Positions 26,984 through 36,640 are shown, counted from the first letter of the stretch. The stretch is 64,000 bases of DNA from Lachnospiraceae bacterium (GCA_016283575.1 JAEEND010000018.1:124001-188000); one strand, 5' to 3'. Numbers and translations are program-made. The notes: generated by a model from the sequence alone, not told the origin.

Positions 26984-28879
26984 TTACAGCCAGTCCTTTA
27001 AAAATGCTTCTATCTCACTTTCAGGCAGGGGTTTCGAGAAATAATAACCCTGTATATATTCAACCCCCAGTTTCTTAAATGCCTGATAATGTTCTTCTGT
27101 TTCTATTCCTTCCACCACGATCTTAAGACCAAGCTTATGGATCATTTCGATGGTATATTCCGTGGCGATCTTTACTTTTTCGGAAGTAAAGTATGCACCG
27201 ACCAAAGCCTTATCGATCTTTATGATATTAACAGGTAGTCCAACCACATATGAAAGATTGGAGTATCCGTTACCATAATCATCAAGAGAAAATGATGAAC
27301 CATAATCCATTAAATCTCGCATGTTTCTATGGAGAGCTGCCTGTGAATTAATTGCCGCAGTCTCGGTTATCTCGAAATTGATCCTGTAGGGCGGTACATA
27401 ATATTCACTCATGATCCCCTTCAGGGTCCTGGCCAGATCTTCCTGCATGCACTGCACTACCGAAAGATTGACTTCTATAAATTCAACACCGTATCTTTCA
27501 GGCTTTGAGCGCTGTATGAACTGACAGACCTTGCGGAAAATAGTTTCACCGAGTTTAAGGATCATACCATTCTTTTCCGCGAACTCAATGAAACTTACGG
27601 GAGAAAGAATATTTCCTGCTTCATCCTTAAGTCGTACCAATGCTTCCAATGAACGGAATCTTCCCTCTTTGATATCATAGATGGGCTGGTAATAAACCAT
27701 GACACCATCATTTCTCAGCGCCCATTCAAGAGCATGCTGTAAATCTATTATCTTACGCTTATTGGCAAGTTCCGCTTCATTAATGGCAAGCACGGAACCG
27801 GGACGTCTCTTGGTGCTTTCATCGGCAAAATAATAAAGGATCTCTTCCAGATCATCCACTTCATTAAAATAAGATGTGCTTTCAAGATAAGATACGAACA
27901 GAGGGATTTCCACTGTTACTCCGTTAAGCTCCCAGGGATGCATTGAACGGTTAAGAAGCTTCTCCATTCCACGCTCTGCCTGAGCCGGATTATCGAATAT
28001 CATGACAAACATATCATCTTCAAATCTGAAGAGTACGGAATCGGGAATGTCATCGGCAAACCGTGCCACCAGTACCATGGCATCTTCCACAGCGCGTGAA
28101 CCGAATATTTCACTTATAACTCCCGTATCACCGATCCTAAAGACCACAATGGATTTATGCCGGTTATTATCAAGATTTTCCCGCATGATCATGGCAAAAC
28201 CCTTACGATTAAATACGGAAGTCGTCATATCCAGGTGATACTCGGGATTTTCAAGCTTACAATAAAGATACACTGCTCCCAAAGACATGATATATGATGC
28301 GATAAGGAGCTCGTTATTTAAAAACTGGATAAGGGCGCCCACAAGCCAGAAACAAAACCAGAAATAAATGGCATCCCTTCTTTTTATGGAAATATATTTT
28401 TTAAGAACAGTTACAGCCACAACCGACACAACAAAATAAAGAGCGCAGAGCACGTATGTGAGAACAACGGGGAAGCCGTATGAATATAACTTTCCTCCGC
28501 TTACGTGAATACCTATGGGAATAAAAAGAAGAACCAGCAGTTCGATGGCTACCGGGATAATAGCGATGAGCTCCCACATGCGTCTGAAGGAATAACGTAT
28601 TTCCGCCACTGCAAACTGTGCGGACAAATATCCTACCACCACTATAGATAAAAGATATGCCTTACAGAGAATCTGAACCCATACAGGCCCCAAAACATCT
28701 CTGTAGTTAATGGCAAATACTGAAATAAGATCCAAAACTATGGACAGAATGATACTTATCAGTAATCTGAAAAATACTTTCTCCGATGTGAAGTTCAGAT
28801 GCTTTTCACTGCTGGACATGAAAAGAACTATCAATGTCAGAGCCAAAGCCGCAAATTGAAAATGAATGCTCCAAACCAT
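26984..28879 (-). CDS. Membrane GGDEF (degenerate) - EAL protein, cyclic-di-GMP phosphodiesterase
   Basis: A 631-residue integral membrane protein with about seven N-terminal membrane segments (residues 1-220), a degenerate GGDEF domain (about 225-365; the signature is RFEDDMF, so no diguanylate cyclase activity is expected) and a C-terminal EAL domain (about 385-625). The EAL catalytic motifs are intact: EALVRL, NFEITETA, DDYGNGYSNL, KIDKALV, VEGIET and QGYYFSKPLP. It should hydrolyse c-di-GMP. I choose the ATG at 28879 (GGGGG upstream), 13 bases after the histidine kinase stop; a longer frame would run into that gene. It is probably cotranscribed with the kinase. Confidence 0.88.
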   Translation of the reverse strand: MVWSIHFQFAALALTLIVLFMSSSEKHLNFTSEKVFFRLLISIILSIVLDLISVFAINYRDVLGPVWVQILCKAYLLSIVVVGYLSAQFAVAEIRYSFRRMWELIAIIPVAIELLVLLFIPIGIHVSGGKLYSYGFPVVLTYVLCALYFVVSVVAVTVLKKYISIKRRDAIYFWFCFWLVGALIQFLNNELLIASYIMSLGAVYLYCKLENPEYHLDMTTSVFNRKGFAMIMRENLDNNRHKSIVVFRIGDTGVISEIFGSRAVEDAMVLVARFADDIPDSVLFRFEDDMFVMIFDNPAQAERGMEKLLNRSMHPWELNGVTVEIPLFVSYLESTSYFNEVDDLEEILYYFADESTKRRPGSVLAINEAELANKRKIIDLQHALEWALRNDGVMVYYQPIYDIKEGRFRSLEALVRLKDEAGNILSPVSFIEFAEKNGMILKLGETIFRKVCQFIQRSKPERYGVEFIEVNLSVVQCMQEDLARTLKGIMSEYYVPPYRINFEITETAAINSQAALHRNMRDLMDYGSSFSLDDYGNGYSNLSYVVGLPVNIIKIDKALVGAYFTSEKVKIATEYTIEMIHKLGLKIVVEGIETEEHYQAFKKLGVEYIQGYYFSKPLPESEIEAFLKDWL

Positions 28880-28892
28880 AAAATACCCCCGG

Positions 28893-30305
28893 TTAAGGAC
28901 TGATTCTGAAGCCAACCTTGATCGTAACGGTGGTTCCCTGCCCTTTTTCACTGTAAATATCTATAGTACCGTTCATTAATTCTACATAATACTTTATGAT
29001 GGTCATGCCGAGACCGACTCCGAGAACCCCTTTATCCTCGGCTTCATCAAGGCGGGCAAAGGGCTCAAATATGCTGTTCACAAGAGAATTGTCCATTCCT
29101 ATACCCTTGTCGGCAATGACGATTTCATACATGGCCTTTCCGGCAACAGTGGCATATTCCTTTAATGAAACATTTACATGGCTTCCTTTATTGGAATAGA
29201 CAATGGCATTATCAATGATCTTTTCGCAGATCTCACCAAGCTTTGCGCCGTCGCAGAATACATTCTCATGTATGATCTCATGCTGAAAATCCATATCGAC
29301 CCCGTAATCGGAAGCCTTCTCCTTGAGATTATCGACAGAAGTTTCAACCACATACTTAATATTTGAAAGATATTCGTCCAAAAGCATTTCGCCATTCTTG
29401 ATCATGCTCATATCCAGAAGATTATTGATGGCCTTAAGCATTTTGTCCGTTTCTCTTAAAATGTCTGTTGCATACTCGGCAGAACGTTCTTTTCCCTCTT
29501 CATCAAGACCTATTAACGAAGCATAAGCTACGATCGCATTAAGAGGTGTCTTTAACTGATGTGAAATGTTGGATAAGAAGGTGTCCTTGGTCTCATTGGC
29601 TTTTGCCGCCTGTTCCATGGAATTCACCACGATGTAATTTTCCCTCATTTCCTCTCTGACTTCTTTATCAACGTCAGCAAAGCCCACATATACGGAATTT
29701 TCATCGGTTTCCGAATTCACGGCCTTCATCTCGATATACTTAGGTTGCCCTTCCATGGGAAGCATAAAGGTATATGTATAGGACTTCTTATGCTGAAGCT
29801 CTTCTTTTATCCTGGCAACGCTTAAACGCTCTTTAAACTCTTCCCTGTATTCAGGATATACAAGAGTTGCCGCAAAAAGATTTATATATGCTTCCGCATC
29901 CACGTTCTTTCTTCCCAGCTCCGATTCAACCTCCGAAAAAACGGGATTTAAACATATTACGTCCACTTTATTGGTTTTTAAATTCATGTGAAATAAAGAA
30001 TCATAGGATTCAAAGAGAGATTCAATGATCTCACTTTTTATATTACTTTCCCTGGAAGTTTTTCTTAAAGCCTTCCTGTAGGATGTGAGTTTCAAAAAAG
30101 AAATATGCTCCACGATCATTATACATATTATAAAGAATATGATCGTTCCGAAGCCAAAAGAAAAAATGCTGTTGTACCTTGTTTCTCTTGTGTCATTAAG
30201 GCGCGAATAAAGCGCGATACCGCTCCACGCAAGAAGCATGGCCATGCTGATAATCAATCTCACAATAGAAAGCTTGGAAACTTCCTTTTTACGTCTCTTC
30301 ACCAT
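28893..30305 (-). CDS. Membrane sensor histidine kinase without partner regulator
   Basis: A 470-residue histidine kinase. Two membrane segments (about residues 15-32 and 48-70) are followed by a PAS-like region (about 95-215), a HisKA dimerisation domain with the phospho-acceptor His in SHQLKTPLNAIVAY (about 245-258), and a HATPase domain with KIIDNAIVYSN, IADKGIGMD and GVGLGMTIIK. The start at 30305 follows AGAGGG; an ATG seven codons upstream is less well placed. No response regulator is adjacent; the next gene downstream is the EAL protein, so the pair may link a signal to c-di-GMP (inference). Confidence 0.85.
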   Translation of the reverse strand: MVKRRKKEVSKLSIVRLIISMAMLLAWSGIALYSRLNDTRETRYNSIFSFGFGTIIFFIICIMIVEHISFLKLTSYRKALRKTSRESNIKSEIIESLFESYDSLFHMNLKTNKVDVICLNPVFSEVESELGRKNVDAEAYINLFAATLVYPEYREEFKERLSVARIKEELQHKKSYTYTFMLPMEGQPKYIEMKAVNSETDENSVYVGFADVDKEVREEMRENYIVVNSMEQAAKANETKDTFLSNISHQLKTPLNAIVAYASLIGLDEEGKERSAEYATDILRETDKMLKAINNLLDMSMIKNGEMLLDEYLSNIKYVVETSVDNLKEKASDYGVDMDFQHEIIHENVFCDGAKLGEICEKIIDNAIVYSNKGSHVNVSLKEYATVAGKAMYEIVIADKGIGMDNSLVNSIFEPFARLDEAEDKGVLGVGLGMTIIKYYVELMNGTIDIYSEKGQGTTVTIKVGFRISP

Positions 30306-30372
30306 AAAATTTACCCTCTTACACATGATATCATACGAATAAATCGTAAATATTAACTCCCCAGTTAACCGA

Positions 30373-31026
30373 TCATCTCGCTATGGTCTTGGCAATTCCC
30401 TCAAAATCCAAGCCGTATGGTATTTTGTAGTTACCTACGCTGATTCTCTTATCATATCCGTTCTTACATAAATACTGATCGAATTCCACGGCGGATTCAA
30501 TCAGTCCCGCTTCGAAAAGTCTGCGGCTCACACTTACGGAGCTGTCGCCTCGTACTATTGTTATGTTAACCGTATCTTCTCCTGCCACAAATCCTTCTTC
30601 GCCTTCCGGCAGGGGATTTATATGTTCGGAAATGGCAGGTTCTTCCGCTCCTGAAGTTTCTAAAGCTTCCTGTTCCCCGGATCCGTTTGCTTCGCTTTCC
30701 GACTCTTCTTCAGCTTCAACGGGTGTATTATTATCAGCGCCCGAATTAAAATCCGTTTCTTCCGCTTCGGTTCTCTCAGATACCGATTCCGTTATCTTAC
30801 CGTTTTCATCAACGGCATTTCCTTCTTCTATAACATGAACGCCCGCATCATCGATATCAACGCTTTCAGTCACTTCTTTTTCCGCTTCCTGCACTGACTG
30901 GGCGAGTGTTTCTTTATCTATGGCTTCTTCCGGTTTTCGGTCGTTTATCTTAAGCCCCACATAGAACACGAGACTTGCAACAATAAGTCCTGCACCAATT
31001 CCCCGAAGGTACGATCTAAGGTTCAT
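30373..31026 (-). CDS. Short MltG/YceG-like membrane protein lacking the catalytic domain
   Basis: A 217-residue protein with one N-terminal membrane segment (about residues 9-27), a long acidic Glu/Ser/Thr linker (about 40-145) and a C-terminal region (about 150-217, NITIVRGDSSVSVSRRLFEAGLI then ISVGNYKIPYGLDFEGIAKTI) resembling the LysM-like domain of the endolytic transglycosylase MltG. The MltG catalytic domain is absent, so it is not expected to cut glycan. It could bind peptidoglycan. It lies 67 bases upstream of the histidine kinase in the same orientation. Confidence 0.65.
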   Translation of the reverse strand: MNLRSYLRGIGAGLIVASLVFYVGLKINDRKPEEAIDKETLAQSVQEAEKEVTESVDIDDAGVHVIEEGNAVDENGKITESVSERTEAEETDFNSGADNNTPVEAEEESESEANGSGEQEALETSGAEEPAISEHINPLPEGEEGFVAGEDTVNITIVRGDSSVSVSRRLFEAGLIESAVEFDQYLCKNGYDKRISVGNYKIPYGLDFEGIAKTIAR

Positions 31027-31153
31027 AAATATTCCTCCGAACTTTCTTTTTCCCTTCCTTTCTAATATAATGTAATTTACAGATATATTAAAGAGTTTAT
31101 TGAAAAATTATATACTAAAAGAGATAAAATCTTACCCAGCGAGAGGAGTAATA

Positions 31154-32254
31154 ATGAAAGTTACTTTACAAAATCTTACCAAGGTGTTTCCCGGCAGGAA
31201 TAAGCAGGTGTCCGAGGATGTAATCGCCGTCAATGACTTTAATTTTGAAATTCCGGACGGTAAGCTGATCGGATTGCTCGGACCTTCCGGATGCGGAAAA
31301 AGTACGACCCTTAATATGATAAGCGGATTGGAAAAGCCGACTTCCGGCAAGATCTTCTTTGGAGAGGAAGATGTCACGGATCTGTCTCCGGAGCTTCGAG
31401 GTGTGGGACTTGTGTTCCAGAATTACGCTCTTTACCCTCACTTGACCGTAAAGGGAAATATTCTTTTTCCTCTGCAGAATTTAAAGAAAGATAAGAAGCT
31501 TACCAAGGAACAGATGAATGAAAAGGTTGAATATGTTTCAAAGCTTGTGCAGATAGATGAGCTCCTTGAAAGAAAGCCGTCCGAACTTTCAGGCGGTCAG
31601 CAGCAGCGTGTTGCCATTGCAAGAGCTCTTGTAAAGATGCCAAAGATCCTTCTTCTTGATGAGCCCCTTTCCAATCTGGATGCGCGTCTCAGACTTCAGA
31701 CAAGAGAAGAATTGAGACGTATTCAAAAAGAAACGGGGATCACCACCGTATTCGTAACCCATGACCAGGAAGAAGCAATGTCCATTTCCGATATGATCGT
31801 GGTAATGAATAAGGGTGTCATGAATCAATACGGCGCTCCGCAGGAGGTATATGAAGATCCTAAGAACCTCTTTGTTGCTAAATTCTTAGGCACTCCTCCC
31901 ATTAATATATTCTACGGAAGCGTAAGATCCGGTGCGCTTTATATCGGAAAGACCGAAGTCATGAAGGCACCCGGTTTAGATGACCGTGAAGTTTATGTGG
32001 GTGTGCGTCCCGAAGGATTCATTATCAATGAAAACGGTCCCCTCTCCTGCGATCTTGAGCGCGTGGAAGTCATGGGCCGTGACACAAGCATTGTTGCCCG
32101 CCACAATTATTTTACGGGAGCTTTCATAAGAGCCATCATCAGCTCAGAAGATGCGCCCCGCAGCGATTTAAAAACAGTTTCTTTTTCACTTAAAAAGAAT
32201 AAGACCTATATCTTTGATAAGATTACCGAAGAACGGCTTTATCTTGAAAACTAG
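31154..32254 (+). CDS. ABC transporter ATP-binding protein (MalK/UgpC type)
   Basis: The ATPase of a carbohydrate-type importer. It has Walker A GPSGCGKST (about residues 45-53), Q-loop VFQNYALYP, signature LSGGQQQR, Walker B ILLLDEPLSNLD and the H-loop VFVTHDQEEA, followed by a C-terminal TOBE/MalK regulatory region (about 235-366). The ATG at 31154 has AGGAG 7 bases upstream. It is the first of four genes with short gaps (11 and 9 bases, then a 4-base overlap). No transcription regulator gene is adjacent. Confidence 0.92.
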   Translation: MKVTLQNLTKVFPGRNKQVSEDVIAVNDFNFEIPDGKLIGLLGPSGCGKSTTLNMISGLEKPTSGKIFFGEEDVTDLSPELRGVGLVFQNYALYPHLTVKGNILFPLQNLKKDKKLTKEQMNEKVEYVSKLVQIDELLERKPSELSGGQQQRVAIARALVKMPKILLLDEPLSNLDARLRLQTREELRRIQKETGITTVFVTHDQEEAMSISDMIVVMNKGVMNQYGAPQEVYEDPKNLFVAKFLGTPPINIFYGSVRSGALYIGKTEVMKAPGLDDREVYVGVRPEGFIINENGPLSCDLERVEVMGRDTSIVARHNYFTGAFIRAIISSEDAPRSDLKTVSFSLKKNKTYIFDKITEERLYLEN

Positions 32255-32265
32255 GGGAGGCAAAT

Positions 32266-33156
32266 ATGAACGATAGAAACTATAAAGGCTTTCTGTATCT
32301 TTTGCCCGCCCTTCTTTTCCTGGGAATATTCATGGTATATCCCTTGATAGATGTAGTGATCTACTCCCTTGAAGAAGGCTACAATTTCGCATCGGGCAAC
32401 TTTAACGGATACGGACTCTACAATTTTAAATATGTTCTTCATGACCCTTTCTTTATCCAGGCTCTCAAGAACACATCCATAATCGTAATTATCACAGTGC
32501 CTTTATCAACCCTTATTGCACTGCTTATTTCACTTGGCTTAAATTCCATAAAGCCATTCAGGGAGTTTTTACAGACACTGTATTTTCTTCCCTATGTAAC
32601 AAATACTCTGGCAGTAGGTCTGGTATTTATGATCCTTTTTAAGAAAACGCCATATTCCGACGGTCTGGTTAACCTGCTTATAAACAGTCTTGGCTACAGT
32701 TCCGTTGATTTTATCGAAGGACCATACGCTGCCAAAATGTTTGTTATGTGCTTTTATACCATCTGGATCGTAATGCCCTTTAAGATCCTTATACTTACAA
32801 GTGCGCTGTCAAGCGTAAACAAGGACTATTACAATGCAGCCAGAGTGGATGGCACAAGCAGATTCAGGATTTTCTATAAGATTACCCTTCCCATGATATC
32901 CCCCATGATCTTCTATCTCATCATCACGGGATTCATCGGCGCCTTTAAAGCCTACAGCGATGAAGTGGCTATTTTCGGAACCAATCTTAATGAAGCAGGC
33001 ATGAATACCATTGTCGGTTACGTATATGACATGCTCTACGGTGACAGCGGCGGATATCCTTCTTTTGCGGGAGCCGCATCCATAATACTTTTTGTGATCG
33101 TATTTACCATCACTGTCATCAACCTGTTAATCAGTAAAAACAAGGTAAATGTGTAG
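32266..33156 (+). CDS. ABC transporter permease (MalF type)
   Basis: One of the two membrane subunits of the importer. The 296-residue protein has about six membrane segments and the EAA loop YYNAARVDGTSRFRIFYKITLP (about 190-210), which contacts the ATPase. GGGGAGG precedes the ATG. Confidence 0.9.
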   Translation: MNDRNYKGFLYLLPALLFLGIFMVYPLIDVVIYSLEEGYNFASGNFNGYGLYNFKYVLHDPFFIQALKNTSIIVIITVPLSTLIALLISLGLNSIKPFREFLQTLYFLPYVTNTLAVGLVFMILFKKTPYSDGLVNLLINSLGYSSVDFIEGPYAAKMFVMCFYTIWIVMPFKILILTSALSSVNKDYYNAARVDGTSRFRIFYKITLPMISPMIFYLIITGFIGAFKAYSDEVAIFGTNLNEAGMNTIVGYVYDMLYGDSGGYPSFAGAASIILFVIVFTITVINLLISKNKVNV

Positions 33157-33165
33157 AGGTTTAAC

Positions 33166-34032
33166 ATGGAAAACTTAAATCAGGAAAATAAAAAACGGAA
33201 GATTTATAACAATATAAAGACCGGTCTTACATACTTCTTCTTGGCTTTCTGGGGTATTATCGTACTGTTCCCCTTCTACTGGATGCTCCTTACATCGGTT
33301 AAATCCTACGGAAGCTACAACAGCGAATACATACCGGCATTTTTTACATTGCATCCCACGCTGCAGAATTATAAAGAAGCATTTACGGCGGTGCCACTGT
33401 TCGGCTATTTCATTAACACGCTGATCTTTACCCTGGTGACAACGGGACTTATGCTTATCATCACTCTGCTTTCCGCCTTCGCCTTTGCGCGTCTAAATTT
33501 CCCCGGAAAGAACGTGATATTCTTACTGTTCCTGTCACTTATGATGATCCCCAACGAGCTTGTGGTCATTACCAACTACGTGACTATTACCAATCTTAAT
33601 ATGCGAAATTCCTACCCCGGCCTGATACTTCCATCCGTGGCTTCGGTTTTCTTTATATACCTGTTAAAAGAAAACTTTGAGCAGGTGCCGGAAGAAATCT
33701 ATAAGGCCGCCAAGGTGGACGGAACGTCCGATCTTAAGTACTTATTTAAGGTACTTGTACCAATCTCCCGCCCGACAGTCATCACAATTATCATCTTAAA
33801 AGTGATCGAATGCTGGAACTCCTACGTATGGCCAAGACTTGTAACGGATAATCCCAGATATTTTCTTGTATCAAACGGTATTCAGGAGATTAGGGAAAAC
33901 GGCTTCGGTCGTGAGAACGTCCCTGCCATGATGGCTTCGGTGGTGGCAGTATCAATACCCCTTATCATTCTCTTTTTGATCTTCCATAAGAGGATCATGG
34001 AGGGGGTATCGAGAGGAGGCACCAAGGGATGA
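33166..34032 (+). CDS. ABC transporter permease (MalG type)
   Basis: The second permease, 288 residues with six membrane segments. Its EAA loop is IYKAAKVDGTSDLKYLFKVL (about 180-199). The N-terminal 24 residues are hydrophilic and basic, a cytoplasmic tail typical of MalG-type subunits. Its stop overlaps the start of the binding-protein gene. Confidence 0.9.
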   Translation: MENLNQENKKRKIYNNIKTGLTYFFLAFWGIIVLFPFYWMLLTSVKSYGSYNSEYIPAFFTLHPTLQNYKEAFTAVPLFGYFINTLIFTLVTTGLMLIITLLSAFAFARLNFPGKNVIFLLFLSLMMIPNELVVITNYVTITNLNMRNSYPGLILPSVASVFFIYLLKENFEQVPEEIYKAAKVDGTSDLKYLFKVLVPISRPTVITIIILKVIECWNSYVWPRLVTDNPRYFLVSNGIQEIRENGFGRENVPAMMASVVAVSIPLIILFLIFHKRIMEGVSRGGTKG

Positions 34033-35627
34033 TGAATATTAAAAAGAATTTAATCAGATTTTCAATACTGTTTCTTTTGCCGCTTGCTCTATCAGGATGT
34101 CATAAACCCAAAAAGACTGCGACCTTTCAGGTACCGGAAAGCTTTGATGAAAATAAGAATTATGAGATCACTTTCTGGGCAAAGAACGATACCAACGTGA
34201 CTCAGGCGGATGTATACAGAAAGGCAATTTCGGACTTTGAAAAGCTGTATCCCAATATAACCGTTAATTTTAAGCTTTATACGGATTATGGGAAAATATA
34301 TAACGATGTTATTACAAATATTTCCACCAATACCACGCCCAATGTATGTATCACATACCCCGACCACATAGCCACTTATCTTACGGGTAACGGCAATGTG
34401 GTGCCTTTGGATGAGCTCTTAAAGGATCCGCGGTACGGCTTCGGAGGAAGCGAGGTCAAGTTCGATTCTCCCGATTATGATGAGATAATTCCGGAATTTT
34501 TAAATGAAGGAGTGCTTTTCGACCATAATTACGCAATTCCTTTCATGCGCTCCACGGAAGCTCTTTATATTAACGAAACATATGTAAATAAACTGGGCTA
34601 TGAGATCCCCGATGTGGTAACCTGGGACTTTATATTTGAAGTGTCGGAAAAGGCCATGGAGCAGGATGCGGAAGGCAATTTTAAGATCAACGGACAGAAG
34701 GTGCTTATACCCTTTATTTACAAATCCACCGACAACATGATGATCCAGATGCTAAATCAGCTTGGTGCCGGATATTCCGATCCTGACGGAAATATAAAAA
34801 TATTTAATGATGATACAAAGAAAATACTCCTTGATCTATCAAAAGAAGTTAAGAAAGGAACCTTCTCCACCTTTAAGATCTCGGGTTATCCTGCCAACTT
34901 CTTAAATGCCGGACAATGTATATTTGCAGTTGATTCCACGGCAGGTTCCACCTGGATGGGTTCAGATGCGCCTCTTCTTGATATAAGTGAAGAAAATATA
35001 GTGCGATTTAAGACCGTGGTGCGTCCCGTGCCTCAGTATGATGCTGGAAATATCTCCATGATATCTCAAGGGCCTTCCATCTGTATCTTTAATAAGGATG
35101 ATGCGGGAGAAGTGCTTGCTTCATGGCTGTTTGCGGAGTTTCTTCTTACGGATGACATTCAGATAGGCTATGCCACTACCGAAGGCTACGTACCCGTTAC
35201 CACGAAAGCGAGAAATAATAAAGAGTATCATAATTATTTAAAGCTCGCAGGCTTCGATAATAAAGAGCATTACGACATAAAGATCGATGCGACCACTCTT
35301 CTTTTAAATAATACGGATAAGACCTTCACCACCGCTGTATTTAACGGTTCGGCATCTCTTCGTGATGCTGCGGGTCAGCTTATCGAAAGTGTTACAAAAT
35401 CCGTAAGGCGTAAGAAAACCGTTGATGATGCCTTTATCGATAATCTCTATAAAGAGACCATATCCCTTTATCATCTGGATTCCTTAAATAAGGGCTTTAC
35501 CGAGGATCTTGGACCTCTTCCCAAGGCTTCAAAGGTGCTTATAACAATCCTTATAACCACCTGGCTAATAATTGGTTTTGTTTATTTGTTACGCTTAATA
35601 AGGAACAGACAAAAGAAGCGGGTTTAA
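34029..35627 (+). CDS. ABC transporter substrate-binding lipoprotein with extra C-terminal membrane anchor
   Basis: A family 1 (sugar-type) solute-binding protein of 532 residues. The signal peptide ends in a lipobox LSGC at about residue 20-23, so the mature protein should be lipid-anchored. The core (about 35-470) has the binding-protein pattern, including YEITFWAKNDTN and KLYPNITVNFK. Unusually, a second hydrophobic segment follows near the C-terminus (about 498-522, VLITILITTWLIIGFVYLL) with a basic RLIRNRQKKRV tail. The protein is thus probably tethered at both ends. The substrate cannot be told from the sequence. Confidence 0.87.
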   Translation: MMNIKKNLIRFSILFLLPLALSGCHKPKKTATFQVPESFDENKNYEITFWAKNDTNVTQADVYRKAISDFEKLYPNITVNFKLYTDYGKIYNDVITNISTNTTPNVCITYPDHIATYLTGNGNVVPLDELLKDPRYGFGGSEVKFDSPDYDEIIPEFLNEGVLFDHNYAIPFMRSTEALYINETYVNKLGYEIPDVVTWDFIFEVSEKAMEQDAEGNFKINGQKVLIPFIYKSTDNMMIQMLNQLGAGYSDPDGNIKIFNDDTKKILLDLSKEVKKGTFSTFKISGYPANFLNAGQCIFAVDSTAGSTWMGSDAPLLDISEENIVRFKTVVRPVPQYDAGNISMISQGPSICIFNKDDAGEVLASWLFAEFLLTDDIQIGYATTEGYVPVTTKARNNKEYHNYLKLAGFDNKEHYDIKIDATTLLLNNTDKTFTTAVFNGSASLRDAAGQLIESVTKSVRRKKTVDDAFIDNLYKETISLYHLDSLNKGFTEDLGPLPKASKVLITILITTWLIIGFVYLLRLIRNRQKKRV

Positions 35628-35710
35628 AAAGCTACAATTCATGAAGATGTATTTTGTGAAAATCTCACGAAATTTTGGGTTTTAACCGGAAAACTATGGC
35701 TCTATTTTCA

Positions 35711-35738
35711 TTGAATATTTATGCCCGTAGATTATAAT
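35711..35738 (+). promoter_or_regulatory. Promoter of the lipoprotein gene
   Basis: TTGAAT (35711-35716), a 16-base spacer and a perfect TATAAT (35733-35738), 36 bases before the start codon. It indicates that the lipoprotein is transcribed separately from the ABC operon. Confidence 0.75.
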
Positions 35739-35774
35739 TAAGTCGTTTGATAAAACAAACAGGAGGAAGAAAAA

Positions 35775-36554
35775 ATGAAAAAGTTTTTAGCTTTAGTATT
35801 TGCTTCAGCTCTTACATTAAGTCTTGTTGCCTGCGGTAACAAAGATGCAGCTGAAAGCACAGAAGAAACTGCTGTAGTAGCAGAAGAAACCGCTGAAACA
35901 GAAGATGTTGTTTTACCTGCTGAAGAAGAAACAGAAGCTTCAGAAGAATCCGCATACATGACATATGCTGATTACGCTGCAACTGCTGTTGATGAAGAAG
36001 TAACCGTTAAGGTTTATGTTCAGGCCACTCAGTCATGGTGGGATAACACGATCACAGTTTATGCTGCTGATGCTGACGGCGCTTACTTCATCTACAACAT
36101 GGCTTGTACAGAAGAAGATGCAGCAAAGCTCGTTCCCGGTACCGAAATCATCGTAACAGGTGTTAAGGGTGAATGGGAAGGCGAAGTTGAGATCATGGAC
36201 GCAACCTTCGAATTTGGTACAGATGCAACATTCGAAGCTACCGCTGTTGATGCTACCGCTGCTCTTGGAACAGATGCGATCACAGATTACATGAACCAGA
36301 AGGTTTCCTTCACAGATATGACTGTTGAAGCTGTTTCTTACAAGAACAACGAGCCCGGCGATGATATCTATGTTACACTTTCCAAAGACGGTAACAACTA
36401 TGAATTCTGCCTTGAGTACTATTTAAACGGTTCCGACGAAGAATTCTATAACACAGTAGGAAACCTTGAAGTTGGCGCAACAGTTGATGTTGAATGCTTC
36501 TTATACTTCTACCAGGGTCCCGACGGACACCTTACAAAGGTTACTGTTAAATAA
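35775..36554 (+). CDS. Secreted acidic lipoprotein with possible tandem OB-like domains
   Basis: A 259-residue lipoprotein with a basic N-terminus, hydrophobic stretch and lipobox LVAC (Cys about residue 20). An acidic low-complexity linker rich in Glu/Ala/Thr (about 25-65) is followed by two similar beta-rich halves (about 68-150 and 155-258), with EEVTVKVYVQATQSWWDN in the first and NQKVSFTDMTVEAVSYK in the second, plus LVPGTEIIVTG and LEVGATVDVEC at equivalent points. The repeat spacing suggests duplicated OB-fold-like domains (inference). AGGAGG is 8 bases upstream. Function unknown. Confidence 0.8.
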   Translation: MKKFLALVFASALTLSLVACGNKDAAESTEETAVVAEETAETEDVVLPAEEETEASEESAYMTYADYAATAVDEEVTVKVYVQATQSWWDNTITVYAADADGAYFIYNMACTEEDAAKLVPGTEIIVTGVKGEWEGEVEIMDATFEFGTDATFEATAVDATAALGTDAITDYMNQKVSFTDMTVEAVSYKNNEPGDDIYVTLSKDGNNYEFCLEYYLNGSDEEFYNTVGNLEVGATVDVECFLYFYQGPDGHLTKVTVK

Positions 36555-36606
36555 TCAAATTTCGTAAAATGATCTAACCCCTAATTGGATTATATATGAG
36601 ATTCAA

Positions 36607-36637
36607 AAACCCGAAGCACATTAAATGCTTCGGGTTT
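36607..36637. terminator. Bidirectional terminator between convergent genes
   Basis: AAACCCGAAGCA and its exact complement form a 12-bp stem with a 7-base loop. It is followed by CTTTTA on the plus strand and lies between the lipoprotein (+) and FRG (-) gene ends. Confidence 0.88.
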
Positions 36638-36640
36638 CTT

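Noticed and set aside
31084-31153. Promoter for the ABC importer operon
   Set aside because: A/T-rich with TATACT and several partial -35 options, but none with good hexamers and spacing together.
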